This document shows, piece by piece, positions 9,582-19,779 of a stretch of 64,000 nt of DNA (its first letter is position 1; every line of letters starts with the position of its first letter). Source of the stretch: Hoeflea phototrophica DFL-43. Lineage in GTDB: Bacteria; Pseudomonadota; Alphaproteobacteria; Rhizobiales; Rhizobiaceae. The stretch spans positions 2,188,461 through 2,252,460 of the forward strand of contig NZ_CM002917.1 in the NCBI RefSeq assembly GCF_000154705.2, read 5' to 3'. The notes beneath the pieces were generated by a model. It saw only the letters and a program-made list of their open reading frames with translations. It did not search any database and had not been told where the DNA came from. The position numbers and the translations under genes were made by a program.

Positions 9582-11033
9582 ATGGGCAACGCCACAATTC
9601 TTGTCGCCGATGACGACGCTGCAATCCGTACCGTGCTCAATCAGGCTCTGACCCGCGCCGGCTACGAAGTCAGGATCACGTCCAATGCAGCGACGCTGTG
9701 GCGCTGGGTGTCGGCAGGCGAGGGGGATCTGGTGATCACCGATGTGGTGATGCCGGACGAGAATGCCTTTGACATGCTGCCACGCATTCGCCGCGCCCGC
9801 CCCGATCTGCCAGTTCTGGTCATGAGCGCGCAAAACACCTTCATGACTGCCATCAAGGCGTCGGAAGGCGGGGCCTATGATTATCTTCCAAAGCCGTTTG
9901 ACCTTACCGAGATGATCGGCACCATCGGACGGGCCCTCTCGGAGCCGCGCAAGGTTGCCGCCCAACCCGAGGACACCACCGAAGGCATGCCTCTGGTGGG
10001 GCGCTCAGCCGCCATGCAGGAAATCTACCGGGTGCTTGCACGTCTGATGCAGACGGATCTGACCCTGATGATCACCGGCGAATCCGGCACCGGCAAGGAA
10101 CTCGTCGCGCGTGCCTTGCATGACTATGGCAAGCGCCGCAACGGCCCCTTCGTGGCCATCAATATGGCCGCAATTCCACGCGACCTGATCGAATCGGAGC
10201 TGTTCGGCCATGAAAAAGGTGCCTTCACCGGCGCACAGAACCGCTCCACCGGGCGTTTTGAGCAGGCTGAAGGCGGCACCCTGTTTCTCGATGAGATCGG
10301 CGATATGCCGATGGATGCCCAGACCCGCTTGTTGAGAGTTCTCCAGCAAGGTGAATACACGACCGTTGGCGGCCGCACCCCGATCAAGAGCGATGTCCGC
10401 ATTGTCGCCGCGACCAACAAGGACCTCAAGATCCTGATCAATCAGGGCCTGTTTCGCGAGGATCTGTTCTATCGGCTCAACGTGGTGCCTTTGAGGCTTC
10501 CGGCGTTGCGTGACCGTGCCGAGGACGTGCCGGATCTGGTGCGCCATTTTGTGCGCCATGCCGTTGGCGAGGGGCTCGACGCCAAACGTTTTGATGGCGA
10601 CGCGCTCGATCTGCTCAAGGCCTATCCCTGGCCCGGCAATGTCCGCGAACTTGAAAACGTGGTTCGCCGCGTCATGGCACTCTATCCGCAGGATGTGATC
10701 AGCCGCGAAATCATCGACAACGAGCTCCGGATCGAAACCCCCGAGCAATCCTCGCCTCAGGGCGGAGCCCCCATGGCGCAGGCGACGATTGCGCAATCGG
10801 TGGAAGAAAACATGCGGCGATACTTTTCGGGGTTTGGCGAAGATCTGCCTCCTCCGGGTTTGTATCACCGTGTGCTCGAAGAGGTTGAGTATCCGCTGAT
10901 ACTGGCCGCGCTAACGGCAACCCGCGGCAATCAGATCAAGGCGGCGGACCTTCTGGGTCTGAACCGCAATACATTGCGCAAGAAGATTCGCGAGCTCGGC
11001 GTAACCGTCTACCGTTCGCCGCGCCCCGCTTGA
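9582..11033 (+). CDS. ntrC: Sigma-54 response regulator NtrC
   Basis: A 483-residue activator of nitrogen-scavenging genes. The receiver domain carries the acidic pocket DDD (10-12) and the phosphoacceptor Asp54 in [10 protein letters not shown]. The central AAA+ domain has the Walker A GESGTGKE, an intact GAFTGA loop at about 213-218 for contact with sigma-54, and Walker [12 protein letters not shown] Fis-type helix-turn-helix ends the protein ([20 protein letters not shown]). The ATG at 9582 is preferred over upstream in-frame codons because it begins the conserved receiver and has AAAGGACA upstream. Confidence 0.96.
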   Translation: MGNATILVADDDAAIRTVLNQALTRAGYEVRITSNAATLWRWVSAGEGDLVITDVVMPDENAFDMLPRIRRARPDLPVLVMSAQNTFMTAIKASEGGAYDYLPKPFDLTEMIGTIGRALSEPRKVAAQPEDTTEGMPLVGRSAAMQEIYRVLARLMQTDLTLMITGESGTGKELVARALHDYGKRRNGPFVAINMAAIPRDLIESELFGHEKGAFTGAQNRSTGRFEQAEGGTLFLDEIGDMPMDAQTRLLRVLQQGEYTTVGGRTPIKSDVRIVAATNKDLKILINQGLFREDLFYRLNVVPLRLPALRDRAEDVPDLVRHFVRHAVGEGLDAKRFDGDALDLLKAYPWPGNVRELENVVRRVMALYPQDVISREIIDNELRIETPEQSSPQGGAPMAQATIAQSVEENMRRYFSGFGEDLPPPGLYHRVLEEVEYPLILAALTATRGNQIKAADLLGLNRNTLRKKIRELGVTVYRSPRPA

Positions 11034-11193
11034 CGCAGAAGTTCGTCCGGAGCAACTGGCCTGAACCCACAGGCCTCAATGGGGCGGTTGACGCACTGGC
11101 TTGACAGAGGTCTCGAGCAGTTGCAATTTCGCCACATTATGTTGCTTGTTCGCAACTATACCAATCAGGCGAAACCGGAGCGGCGAAAGACAA

Positions 11194-13515
11194 ATGGCGA
11201 TGAATTCGGCTGCCGCGCCGCAGACCTCCCTCCCTGACGCAAGCGACGATTCAAGCTCCGCGGACGCCAGCGTTCAGCGCCGAAATCTGTTCACCTTGCC
11301 CGGCATCGCGCTCGTTGTCTCGGCCTTTGTGAGTGCGCTGGTTTCCTTTGCCATTCTGCTCGGACTGACACCAATTGAACCGGTAGACCAGGTTGTGCTG
11401 GGCGCGGTGGTTATCAACCTCGTCTTCGTGGTTGGCCTGGTGACATTGGTCTTTCTCGAACTCCGAATGCTTCTGCGAGCGCGCCGGCGCGGCAAAGCGG
11501 CCGCCAAGCTCCACATTCGGGTTGTTGCACTGTTCTCGATTGTGGCAATCGTGCCGGCCATTCTCGTCGCCATAGTGGCGTCAATCACGCTTGATGTGGG
11601 GCTGGATCGCTGGTTTTCGCTGCGAACCAAATCCATCGTCAATTCCTCACTGTCAGTGGCTGAGGCCTATGTGTTGGAGAATGCGAGATTTCTGCAGGGC
11701 CAGACAGTCTCCATGGCCAATGATCTCGACAATGCACGCTCGCTCTACTCGCTCGACCGGATCGGCTTTACCCAGTTCATGACCAGACAAGCCACCGGCC
11801 GCGGCCTGCTGGGTGCGTTTTTGGTTCGCACGGATGGCAGCGTGATCCTGCAGGCAGACATTCGCACCGAACGGCCATTGCCGGCGATTCCGGAATCGGC
11901 GCTCAAGGATGCGGTGAATGGACAGCCGACACTGATCCCACCCGGTGTCACCAACCTTGTTGGTGCGGTAATGCCGCTGCAGCAGATTGACGGCGCGCTT
12001 TTGTACACAGTGCGTGTGGTTGATCCCGAAGTCATGCGCTCGATGCGTCTGATGGAGGACGCAACACTCGAATACCAGACGCTGGAGCAGGGGCGGACCT
12101 CCTTGCAACTGGCCTTTGGCATTCTCTATCTCGGCTTCGCCCTTATTGTGCTGCTGGCAGCAATCTGGACGGCGATTGCGGTGGCTGACCGTCTTGTGCG
12201 GCCAATCCGGGTGCTGATCGGCGCTTCGGATGATGTTGCAAGTGGCAATCTCGACGTGACCGTGCCGGTGCATTCATCTGATGGGGATGTTGGCTCCCTG
12301 GCCCGGACATTCAACAACATGATTGTGCAAATTCGTACCCAGCGCGACGAGATTCTCTCCGCCAAGGACCAGATTGATGATCGCCGCAGGTTTACAGAGG
12401 CTGTCCTTTCGGGGGTGTCTGCCGGTGTGGTGGGTATCGACAATGTCGGCGCAGTGACCATTGCAAACCGGTCGGCCCGCCAGATCCTTGCCGAAGGTGA
12501 CGAGGCCGAGGTGATCGGCAAGGCTTTCAATGAAATTGCTCCTGAATTCGAAACTGTCATGGCTGAGGCGGCGATGCGGCCGCGTGCCGATGCCCGCGCG
12601 CAGATTACGCTGAACCGAAGCGGGAAGGAACGCACACTCAACGTCAAGGTGACCCGGGAGGAAACCCATGATGGGCTCGAATCCTTTGTTGTCACGCTTG
12701 ACGATATCACTGATCTGCTGATCGCCCAGCGCTCGACAGCCTGGGCCGATGTCGCCCGGCGTATTGCCCATGAAATCAAAAACCCGCTGACCCCGATCCA
12801 GCTTTCTGCCGAACGAATCCGCCGCCGCTACGGACGGCAGATCCCCGATGAAGACCGCGCCGTGTTCGACCAATGCACCGACACGATCGTGCGTCAGGTG
12901 GAGGACATTGGCCGGATGGTCGATGAGTTCTCCTCCTTTGCGCGGATGCCCAAGCCGTCCAAGACTCACGCCGATCTTCGCAACATCCTCAAAGACGCAG
13001 CTTTTCTCAGGGAAGTCAGTCGCAGTGACATTGAATTTGTACAGGAATATGCCGACACGCCGCTTGAGGGAGACTTCGATCCCCGGATGCTGGGTCAGGC
13101 ATTTGGCAATCTGATCAAGAATGCGACCGAGGCAATCGATTCGGTTCCTACAGACGCCGATCGCCAAGGCAAGATCGTCGTCATCCGCGCGGGCGTTTCC
13201 GCGGATGGACAGGATTATGTCATCGACATCATCGACAATGGCCGCGGCCTGCCCGGTGAAAACCGGCACCGGTTGCTCGAACCCTATATGACCATGCGCG
13301 AAAAGGGGACCGGCCTTGGCCTCGCAATCGTCAAGAAGATCATCGATGACCATGGTGGCATCATTCAATTGCGCGACGCACCCGCTGACATCGACGGCGG
13401 CAGGGGCGCAATGATCTCCGTACGGCTGCCAGTGCATGCGGCCATGGGTGGTCACGAAGACCAAAATTCTGAACAACAAAAAGAACAAGTGGAGCGAACA
13501 GATCATGGCGTCTGA
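11194..13515 (+). CDS. ntrY: Membrane sensor histidine kinase NtrY
   Basis: A 773-residue kinase. The N-terminal half has several hydrophobic helices (about 40-65, 72-95, 115-140 and 310-335) around a periplasmic sensing loop, then a HAMP domain, a PAS domain and the phosphoacceptor helix [20 protein letters not shown] with His526, ending in an ATPase domain with GTGLGLAIVKKI. It pairs with NtrX, whose ATG lies 11 bases inside the ntrY end. In alphaproteobacteria NtrYX links nitrogen, redox and envelope signals. The ATG at 11194 follows GGAGCGG; frame upstream of it has no homologous character. The 160 bases after ntrC contain a weak six-base hairpin at 11058-11075. Confidence 0.94.
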   Translation: MAMNSAAAPQTSLPDASDDSSSADASVQRRNLFTLPGIALVVSAFVSALVSFAILLGLTPIEPVDQVVLGAVVINLVFVVGLVTLVFLELRMLLRARRRGKAAAKLHIRVVALFSIVAIVPAILVAIVASITLDVGLDRWFSLRTKSIVNSSLSVAEAYVLENARFLQGQTVSMANDLDNARSLYSLDRIGFTQFMTRQATGRGLLGAFLVRTDGSVILQADIRTERPLPAIPESALKDAVNGQPTLIPPGVTNLVGAVMPLQQIDGALLYTVRVVDPEVMRSMRLMEDATLEYQTLEQGRTSLQLAFGILYLGFALIVLLAAIWTAIAVADRLVRPIRVLIGASDDVASGNLDVTVPVHSSDGDVGSLARTFNNMIVQIRTQRDEILSAKDQIDDRRRFTEAVLSGVSAGVVGIDNVGAVTIANRSARQILAEGDEAEVIGKAFNEIAPEFETVMAEAAMRPRADARAQITLNRSGKERTLNVKVTREETHDGLESFVVTLDDITDLLIAQRSTAWADVARRIAHEIKNPLTPIQLSAERIRRRYGRQIPDEDRAVFDQCTDTIVRQVEDIGRMVDEFSSFARMPKPSKTHADLRNILKDAAFLREVSRSDIEFVQEYADTPLEGDFDPRMLGQAFGNLIKNATEAIDSVPTDADRQGKIVVIRAGVSADGQDYVIDIIDNGRGLPGENRHRLLEPYMTMREKGTGLGLAIVKKIIDDHGGIIQLRDAPADIDGGRGAMISVRLPVHAAMGGHEDQNSEQQKEQVERTDHGV

Positions 13516-14869
13516 TATTCTGGTGGTCGATGACGAGGAGGACATTCGTGAGATCGTCTCGGGCATTCTCGATGATGAGGGACATGAGACACGCACCGCC
13601 GCTGACAGCGATTCCGCTGTTGCAGCCATCACCGACCGGGTGCCACGGCTGATATTTCTTGACATCTGGCTGCAGGGCAGCCGGCTTGACGGCCTGGCGC
13701 TGCTTGACGAGATCAAGGCACGGTATCCGGACCTGCCGGTGGTGATGATTTCAGGCCATGGCAACATCGAGACCGCTGTTTCGGCGATCAGGCGCGGCGC
13801 TTATGATTTCATTGAGAAGCCGTTCAAGGCAGACCGGCTTCTGCTTGTCGCCGAACGGGCGCTGGAAACGTCCAAGCTGAAGCGCGAAGTGACCGAACTC
13901 AAACGCCGCTCCGGCGATCCGGCCGAGTTGATCGGCACCTCGGTCGCGGTCTCGCAGCTCAAACAGACCATCGACAAGATTGCGCCCACCAACAGCCGGG
14001 TGATGATTCTTGGCCCCTCGGGTTCGGGCAAGGAGCTTGTCGCACGGCTGATACACCGCAAGTCGAATCGGGCGGGCGGGCCCTTCGTGGTCCTCAATGC
14101 GGCCGCTATTACACCTGAGCGCATGGAGGTCGCGCTGTTTGGCACCGAAAGTGCCGCCAGCCACGAACGCAAGGTGGGGGCGCTGGAGGAGGCCCATGGC
14201 GGCATCCTCTATCTCGACGAGGTCGCTGACATGCCACGGGGGACGCAGAACAAGATCCTTCGTGTTCTGGTGGATCAGCAGTTCGAGCGTGTCGGTGGGA
14301 CCAAGCGTGTGAAAGTCGATGTCCGCATCATCTCCTCCACGGCCCGCAATCTTGAAGAACTGATCTCAGAGGGCGAATTTCGCGAGGACCTCTATCACCG
14401 GCTCGCGGTGGTTCCTGTCCGGGTTCCCTCACTGAGCGAAAGGCGCGAGGACATCCCGTTCCTGGTCGACATGTTCATGCGTCAGGTTTCCGAACAGGCT
14501 GGAATCAGAAACCGCCGCATCGGGGAGGATGCATTGGCGGTGATTCAGGCTCACACCTGGCCGGGCAACATCCGGCAATTGCGCAATTACATGGAACGCT
14601 TGATGATCTTGGCCCGTTCGGATGGTCCGGAAACAGTGATCAGCGCGGATATGCTGCCCGACGATGTTTCCGACATGTTGCCCAAGGCATCTGCCGCCGG
14701 TTCCAACCACATCATGACCTTGCCGCTGCGCGAGGCGCGCGAGCTCTTCGAGCGTGACTATCTGATTGCCCAGATCAACCGCTTTGGCGGCAACATTTCC
14801 CGCACTGCCGAATTTGTGGGGATGGAGCGGTCTGCGCTGCATCGCAAATTGAAATCGCTTGGCGTATAA
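13505..14869 (+). CDS. ntrX: Response regulator NtrX
   Basis: A 454-residue receiver-AAA+-Fis protein. The phosphoacceptor is Asp53 in IFLDIWLQGSRLDG; the AAA+ Walker A is GPSGSGKE and Walker B is ILYLDEVADM. The segment where NtrC has GAFTGA reads FGTESAASHERKVGALEEA, so the sigma-54 contact loop is missing. The C-terminal helix-turn-helix is TAEFVGMERSALHRKLKSLG. This suggests an NtrX acting at other promoters, directly as a repressor or activator without remodelling sigma-54. Start ATG at 13505 after GTGGAGCGAACAGATC. Confidence 0.95.
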   Translation: MASDILVVDDEEDIREIVSGILDDEGHETRTAADSDSAVAAITDRVPRLIFLDIWLQGSRLDGLALLDEIKARYPDLPVVMISGHGNIETAVSAIRRGAYDFIEKPFKADRLLLVAERALETSKLKREVTELKRRSGDPAELIGTSVAVSQLKQTIDKIAPTNSRVMILGPSGSGKELVARLIHRKSNRAGGPFVVLNAAAITPERMEVALFGTESAASHERKVGALEEAHGGILYLDEVADMPRGTQNKILRVLVDQQFERVGGTKRVKVDVRIISSTARNLEELISEGEFREDLYHRLAVVPVRVPSLSERREDIPFLVDMFMRQVSEQAGIRNRRIGEDALAVIQAHTWPGNIRQLRNYMERLMILARSDGPETVISADMLPDDVSDMLPKASAAGSNHIMTLPLREARELFERDYLIAQINRFGGNISRTAEFVGMERSALHRKLKSLGV

Positions 14870-14928
14870 GCGGCGCTGTGCGTCCGATTTGATCGGCGCA
14901 TGACACAGAAGCGTTCAAGGGGACGGCA

Positions 14929-16305
14929 ATGAAGGTCATCATTTGCGGCGCGGGACGAGTGGGCTACGGCATTGCCGAGCGTCTCGCAGCGGAAGACAAC
15001 GACGTATCGGTGATCGATACCTCGGCAACGCTTGTCCAAGCCATCCGCGACACGCTTGATGTTCGCAGCTATGTGGGCCATGGGGCGCATCCCGATGTTC
15101 TGGCCCAGGCCGGCGCCGACCAGGCCGACATGATCATTGCCGTTACACTCTACGACGAGATCAACATGGTCGCCTGCCAGGTGGCCCATTCGATCTTCAA
15201 GGTTCCTACGAAGATCGCGCGAATCCGCGCCCAGTCCTACCTGAAATCCCATTGGTCGGATCTGTTTTCACGCGATCACATGCCGATCGATGTGATCATC
15301 TCTCCAGAGGTTGAGGTTGGCCAGATGGTTTTGCGGCGGATTGCGCTGCCCGGCGCCACCGACGCGGTCCGCTTCGCCGATGACAAGGTGGCTATGGTTG
15401 CCATCGAATGTCTTGAAGATTGCCCGGTAGTCAACACGCCTCTGTTGCAGCTCAGCGAACTTTTCCCCGATCTCCTGGCGACCGTGGTCGGGGTCTGGCG
15501 TCACGAAAAACTTTTCGTTCCCCATTCGAGCGACCAGCTTGAAACCGGCGATCTTGCTTATGTCGTGTGTGACCGTGATCATGTCCGCCGGACCCTGGGG
15601 CTGTTCGGCCATGAAGAGCAGGAAGCAAGCCGCATCGTCATCTCGGGTGGCGGCAACATCGGTTATTATGTCGCCGCGGCGATCGAGGAGCGTCAGCCGA
15701 AAACCAAGGTCAAAATCATTGAGGCGGATCGTGAGCGTGCGGTTTCTGTCGCCGACTCACTGAACCGGACAGTGGTGCTCAACGGTTCCGCGCTTGATCA
15801 GAACATTCTGGTCGAGGCGGACATCCAAAACGCCGATCTGATGGTGGCGCTGACCAATGACGACCAGGTCAACATCCTATCTTCGGTGATGGCCAAGCGT
15901 CTTGGCTGCAAGGCCAATCTCGCGCTGATCAACAACCCGTCGTTCCAGTCTTTCACCAAGACCCTTGGCATCGATGCCCACATCAATCCGCGCGCAGTCA
16001 CAATCTCGCGCATCCTTCAGCACGTGCGCCGCGGCCGCATCCGCGCGGTCTATTCGGTGCAGAAGGGCGCGGCAGAAGTGATCGAGGCCGAGGCTCTCGA
16101 GACCTCGCCATTGGTTGGCAAGCCTTTGCGCAGCCTGGATCTGCCCGATGGCGTGCGCATCGGCGCGATCTACCGCGACAAGCAGGTGCTCAAGCCCGAT
16201 GGCTCGCTCAAGATCAAGGCCAAGGACAGGGTGGTGATGTTTGCGGCACTCGATTCAGTCCGCCACGTTGAACAGATGTTCCGCGTCAGCCTCGAATTCT
16301 TTTAA
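14929..16305 (+). CDS. trkA: Trk potassium uptake regulatory protein TrkA
   Basis: A 458-residue cytoplasmic gating subunit made of two RCK halves. Each has a NAD-binding Rossmann loop (CGAGRVGYGIAERL at 6-19 and SGGGNIGYYVAAAI near 242) followed by a TrkA-C domain. It binds nucleotide and controls the TrkH/TrkG channel. A start at 14929 follows AAGGGGACGGCA. The trkH gene begins just after its stop, so channel and regulator are probably made together; trkA after ntrX is a usual rhizobial neighbour. Confidence 0.95.
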   Translation: MKVIICGAGRVGYGIAERLAAEDNDVSVIDTSATLVQAIRDTLDVRSYVGHGAHPDVLAQAGADQADMIIAVTLYDEINMVACQVAHSIFKVPTKIARIRAQSYLKSHWSDLFSRDHMPIDVIISPEVEVGQMVLRRIALPGATDAVRFADDKVAMVAIECLEDCPVVNTPLLQLSELFPDLLATVVGVWRHEKLFVPHSSDQLETGDLAYVVCDRDHVRRTLGLFGHEEQEASRIVISGGGNIGYYVAAAIEERQPKTKVKIIEADRERAVSVADSLNRTVVLNGSALDQNILVEADIQNADLMVALTNDDQVNILSSVMAKRLGCKANLALINNPSFQSFTKTLGIDAHINPRAVTISRILQHVRRGRIRAVYSVQKGAAEVIEAEALETSPLVGKPLRSLDLPDGVRIGAIYRDKQVLKPDGSLKIKAKDRVVMFAALDSVRHVEQMFRVSLEFF

Positions 16306-16309
16306 GGCC

Positions 16310-17779
16310 GTGCTCGGGATTCTTCATGTTCTGGCCGTTTCGATGGGCGTTATGTTCGCGCTCATTGTGCCGTCTGTGCTGTTTGCCATCGCAGACGGCG
16401 CGCGCGATCTGGCATTGTCTATGCTGCTTATCGGCGCGCTTGGTGTCTTTGCGGCCTTGATGGTTCTGGGATCGATTGCAGGCTTCGAGCGGCGGCTTGG
16501 ACGCGCATCTGGTTATCTTGCGCTGGTTGCCGCCTGGATTCTGCTCCCCATTGCCGCAGCAATTTCATTCAAGACATTGGGCGGGCTCAGCTGGGTGGAT
16601 TCCTGGTTCGAGGCGGTTGCGGCGCTGACAACTTCGGGGATCACCCTGTTGCCGCGCGAAACCGCACCGCGGGCAATCCTGTTCTGGCGCGCGAGCCTTG
16701 AGTGGTATGGCGGCTTTCTGACCATCGTCTCGATTATTCATGTGCTGGCACCGGCCGGTTTTGGAGGGCTTCCGGGCGGCGATCGGCGCGTACTCACCGG
16801 AAACTCCAGTGAAATGACGGTCGATCTGTCGAGTTTTCGCGATGTATTGACCCAGTATGTGCTTATCACGGTCGTTATCTTCATCGCACTGATGCTGGCC
16901 GGCGTGAACGGGCCTTTTGCGGCCATGATGTCGATGATCGCCATCGCGACGGGCGGATTCTTGCCCTTCGAGGGTGCGCTCGAAGACCATGCCGGCCCGG
17001 CGGCACAATTCGTCTTGGCAATCGGATTGGCGCTTGGCACCGTCAGCGTGTTCTGGCGCCAAAGGCTGTTGCGCGCACCGAGGAACCTCATAAGGGACAA
17101 TCCGGAGGTGTTCGTCGTGGTGGTGGCGATCATTGTGATTGCGGTCTTTTACGCCGCCCGGCTGTCAGCAGTGTCCGGTGGCAGCGATCTGCCGCCAATC
17201 TTTGTAGAAAGCCTCTTGGCCGCCACATCGCTGGTTGCCACCAGCGGTATCGAAAGCCGGCCAGGCGTCATTGCCCTGTGGCCGGAAATTCTGGTGTTGG
17301 TTGTCGTGCTGGTCGGCGGCGGCATTTATTCCACGACCGGCGGTTTCAAGATCTACCGTATCTCGGCGATGGCGGTTCATTCAGCCCGGGAACTCAATCG
17401 GCTGATATATCCCTCGAGCGTCTCAAGCCTCCGGTTTGGTCGCTATCTGATCGATGAAGTGAGCATGCGGGCAATATGGACCTATTTCGCCCTCTCGCTG
17501 GTGGTAATTGCCAGTGCGGCATTGATGTTCACGCTGACCGCTACCGATTTTGAAGCCGGCGTCACCATGGCGATCTCGCTGTTTTCCAATACCGGACCGG
17601 TGTATGACGCGCTCATTCCTCCGGTCTACACAACGGATCCGGCCAATGATATCTGGCCGCACTTTGAGGCCATTCCGGCATCCGCCAAGCTCGCCGGGAT
17701 CCTGCTGATGACCCTTGGACGGCTTGAAGTGATGGTGGTTTTTACGGTTCTCAATCTACGCTATTGGTTGACGCGCTAG
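16310..17779 (+). CDS. trkH: TrkH family potassium transporter
   Basis: About 489 residues with many hydrophobic helices and the repeated pore-loop pattern of the TrkH/KtrB superfamily: ALTTSGITLLP, MIAIATGGFLPFEG, ATSLVATSGIESRPG and the final ISLFSNTGPVYDAL. The Gly in each TxG or NTG segment forms the K+ filter. The GTG at 16310 lies four bases after the trkA stop; the frame is open upstream inside trkA. It probably forms the membrane pore regulated by TrkA. The next gene, hfq, is 282 bases downstream. Confidence 0.86.
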   Translation: MLGILHVLAVSMGVMFALIVPSVLFAIADGARDLALSMLLIGALGVFAALMVLGSIAGFERRLGRASGYLALVAAWILLPIAAAISFKTLGGLSWVDSWFEAVAALTTSGITLLPRETAPRAILFWRASLEWYGGFLTIVSIIHVLAPAGFGGLPGGDRRVLTGNSSEMTVDLSSFRDVLTQYVLITVVIFIALMLAGVNGPFAAMMSMIAIATGGFLPFEGALEDHAGPAAQFVLAIGLALGTVSVFWRQRLLRAPRNLIRDNPEVFVVVVAIIVIAVFYAARLSAVSGGSDLPPIFVESLLAATSLVATSGIESRPGVIALWPEILVLVVVLVGGGIYSTTGGFKIYRISAMAVHSARELNRLIYPSSVSSLRFGRYLIDEVSMRAIWTYFALSLVVIASAALMFTLTATDFEAGVTMAISLFSNTGPVYDALIPPVYTTDPANDIWPHFEAIPASAKLAGILLMTLGRLEVMVVFTVLNLRYWLTR

Positions 17780-18061
17780 CACCCCGGGCTGGTCGCAACG
17801 CCAGCTTACGCAGAAAAACAAGTGTTTACAAAACACCGCAACAATGATCTTCTATCGTTTGTTCGGACGAGCAAAACCTGTCAGCGGCAAACTAAAAAAT
17901 CCTGTCTGTCAGAGGGAGTCTAGGTGTTCGAGACTTGACATTTGGAAGGTTAGGCCCGGTGGGCCATTCCTGGGGAATTCAGCCTTTGCCATCGAGTTTT
18001 GAACTTACGCGGAAATGACCTGCATGTAGCGGGCAAGAAAAAGACGGATGAAATAGGCGCA

Positions 18062-18310
18062 ATGGCGGAGCGTTCACAGAACCTGCAGGATCTTTTTCTC
18101 AACACGGTTCGAAAACAAAAAATATCCCTGACGATCTTTCTGATCAATGGGGTAAAATTGACCGGTGTAGTCACCTCTTTTGACAATTTCTGCGTGCTTC
18201 TACGGCGCGACGGTCATTCGCAGCTTGTCTACAAGCATGCGATCTCCACCATCATGCCGAGTCAGCCGGTTCAGATGTTCGAGAATGAAGACGCAGGCAG
18301 CAACGCCTGA
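18062..18310 (+). CDS. hfq: RNA chaperone Hfq
   Basis: An 82-residue Sm-like protein that forms a hexamer and pairs small RNAs with mRNAs. The Sm1 segment runs from [22 protein letters not shown] and Sm2 ends with the invariant YKHAIS (57-62). The acidic C-terminal tail is short, as in rhizobia. The ATG at 18062 begins the conserved fold. The 282 bases before it (17780-18061) hold a TTGACA at 17935-17940 without a convincing -10 partner, but an independent hfq promoter is expected there. Its last 26 bases overlap the hflX start. Confidence 0.96.
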   Translation: MAERSQNLQDLFLNTVRKQKISLTIFLINGVKLTGVVTSFDNFCVLLRRDGHSQLVYKHAISTIMPSQPVQMFENEDAGSNA

Positions 18311-19724
18311 TTGGACAACGCACATAGAAACCGTAGGTAATTCCGGGAATTTTGCCGACGCGGACAGCAAGTCTGACGTCACCAGCGCAATTGTGCTCGT
18401 TCCGGCATTGCGCACGCGGAATGCTGCGCCGGGCAGTGGTCCTGATGGAAGCAACATAACCAAACGCCCTGACGCTTTGCGCATGGAAGAGGCTGTTGGC
18501 CTTGCCGGTGCGATCGATCTCCAGGTCGCTGAAGCCCTGATCGTGCCGATTTCGGCACCGCGTCCGTCGACCCTGTTCGGCAAAGGCAAGATGCTCGAGG
18601 TAAAGGGGGTGATCGAAACAACCGGGTCCGGGCTTGTTATCGTCGACCATCCATTGACTCCCGTGCAGCAGCGCAACATGGAAACGGAATGGAAGGTCAA
18701 GGTCATTGACCGGACCGGCCTTATTCTGGAGATTTTTGGCAGGCGTGCTTCCACCAGGGAAGGCGTTCTGCAGGTTGAACTTGCCCATCTCAATTACCAG
18801 AAGGGCCGCCTTGTCCGCAGCTGGACCCACCTTGAGCGCCAGCGCGGTGGCGGCGGCTTCATGGGTGGCCCTGGTGAAACCCAGATCGAGGCCGACCGGC
18901 GGCTCTTGCAGGACCGCATCGTCAAGCTGGAACGCGAGCTCGAGCAGGTTCGCCGCACACGGCAATTGCACCGCGCCAAGCGCAAGAAGGTTCCGCACCC
19001 GATCGTGGCGCTGGTCGGTTACACCAATGCTGGCAAATCGACGCTGTTCAACCGGGTGACCGGCGCAGAAGTTCTTGCCGAGGACATGCTGTTTGCAACG
19101 CTGGATCCAACGCTCAGACGCATGAAGCTGCCGCACGGAAACACAGTGATCTTGTCCGACACGGTGGGCTTCATCTCCAGTCTGCCGACCCATCTGGTCG
19201 CTGCCTTCCGCGCCACACTCGAAGAGGTGGTGGAAGCGGACCTGATCCTGCATGTGCGCGACATGGCGGATCCCGACCGTGCTTCGCAGGCTGGTGACGT
19301 TGAGGAAATCCTCAAAAGCCTCGGCCTCAATGAAGGCGACGGCCGCAAGCTAGTCGAGGTCTGGAACAAAATCGATCTGCTCTCTGAGGAAGCCGCGGAA
19401 GATCTCAAGACCAGGGCCGAAAAATCGGAAAATGCGATTGCCGTTTCATCGGTGACCGGCGAGGGCATCGACGAGTTGCTGATGCGCATAGAGACGATCA
19501 TCTCCGGCAAGCTGGTCTCGCGAAACGTCACGCTCGGGCCCGATCAGATGAAACTGGTTCCCTGGATCTATGAGCGCGGGCGTGTGAGCGAACGTGAGGA
19601 TATGGAAGACGGTTCGGTGATGATCGAAGTCGAATTCACGACCGCCGATTCCGAGGAACTCGACCGGCGCATGGGCAATGGCCCCAAACCATCTGACAGC
19701 TGGGAAGATGACTTGGACGATTAA
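18285..19724 (+). CDS. hflX: Ribosome-associated GTPase HflX
   Basis: A 479-residue GTPase that rescues stalled or heat-damaged ribosomes. The N-terminal domain shows [20 protein letters not shown], typical of the HflX family, then a coiled region with [15 protein letters not shown]. The G domain has G1 [12 protein letters not shown] (about 244-255), G3 DTVGF and G4 NKID. The ATG at 18285 lies within the hfq 3' end in another frame, the usual hfq-hflX coupling; a shorter start further in is possible because the first 60 residues are poorly conserved in character. Confidence 0.93.
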   Translation: MKTQAATPDWTTHIETVGNSGNFADADSKSDVTSAIVLVPALRTRNAAPGSGPDGSNITKRPDALRMEEAVGLAGAIDLQVAEALIVPISAPRPSTLFGKGKMLEVKGVIETTGSGLVIVDHPLTPVQQRNMETEWKVKVIDRTGLILEIFGRRASTREGVLQVELAHLNYQKGRLVRSWTHLERQRGGGGFMGGPGETQIEADRRLLQDRIVKLERELEQVRRTRQLHRAKRKKVPHPIVALVGYTNAGKSTLFNRVTGAEVLAEDMLFATLDPTLRRMKLPHGNTVILSDTVGFISSLPTHLVAAFRATLEEVVEADLILHVRDMADPDRASQAGDVEEILKSLGLNEGDGRKLVEVWNKIDLLSEEAAEDLKTRAEKSENAIAVSSVTGEGIDELLMRIETIISGKLVSRNVTLGPDQMKLVPWIYERGRVSEREDMEDGSVMIEVEFTTADSEELDRRMGNGPKPSDSWEDDLDD

Positions 19725-19779
19725 AGTCCGCCAAGCTCAGACGAGTTCATTCAACTTGAAACTGCCTTAATTCCTCATC

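Noticed and set aside
11058..11075. GGCCTG/CAGGCC hairpin between ntrC and ntrY as a terminator.
   Set aside because: Only a six-base stem and no T run; expected by chance in GC-rich DNA.
12274..13767. A 497-codon minus-strand frame across ntrY and ntrX.
   Set aside because: Both genes on the plus strand are complete with family motifs; the antisense frame has no recognisable domain.
17935..17963. TTGACA as an hfq -35 box.
   Set aside because: No acceptable -10 sequence occurs 16-18 bases downstream, so I do not list it as a promoter.
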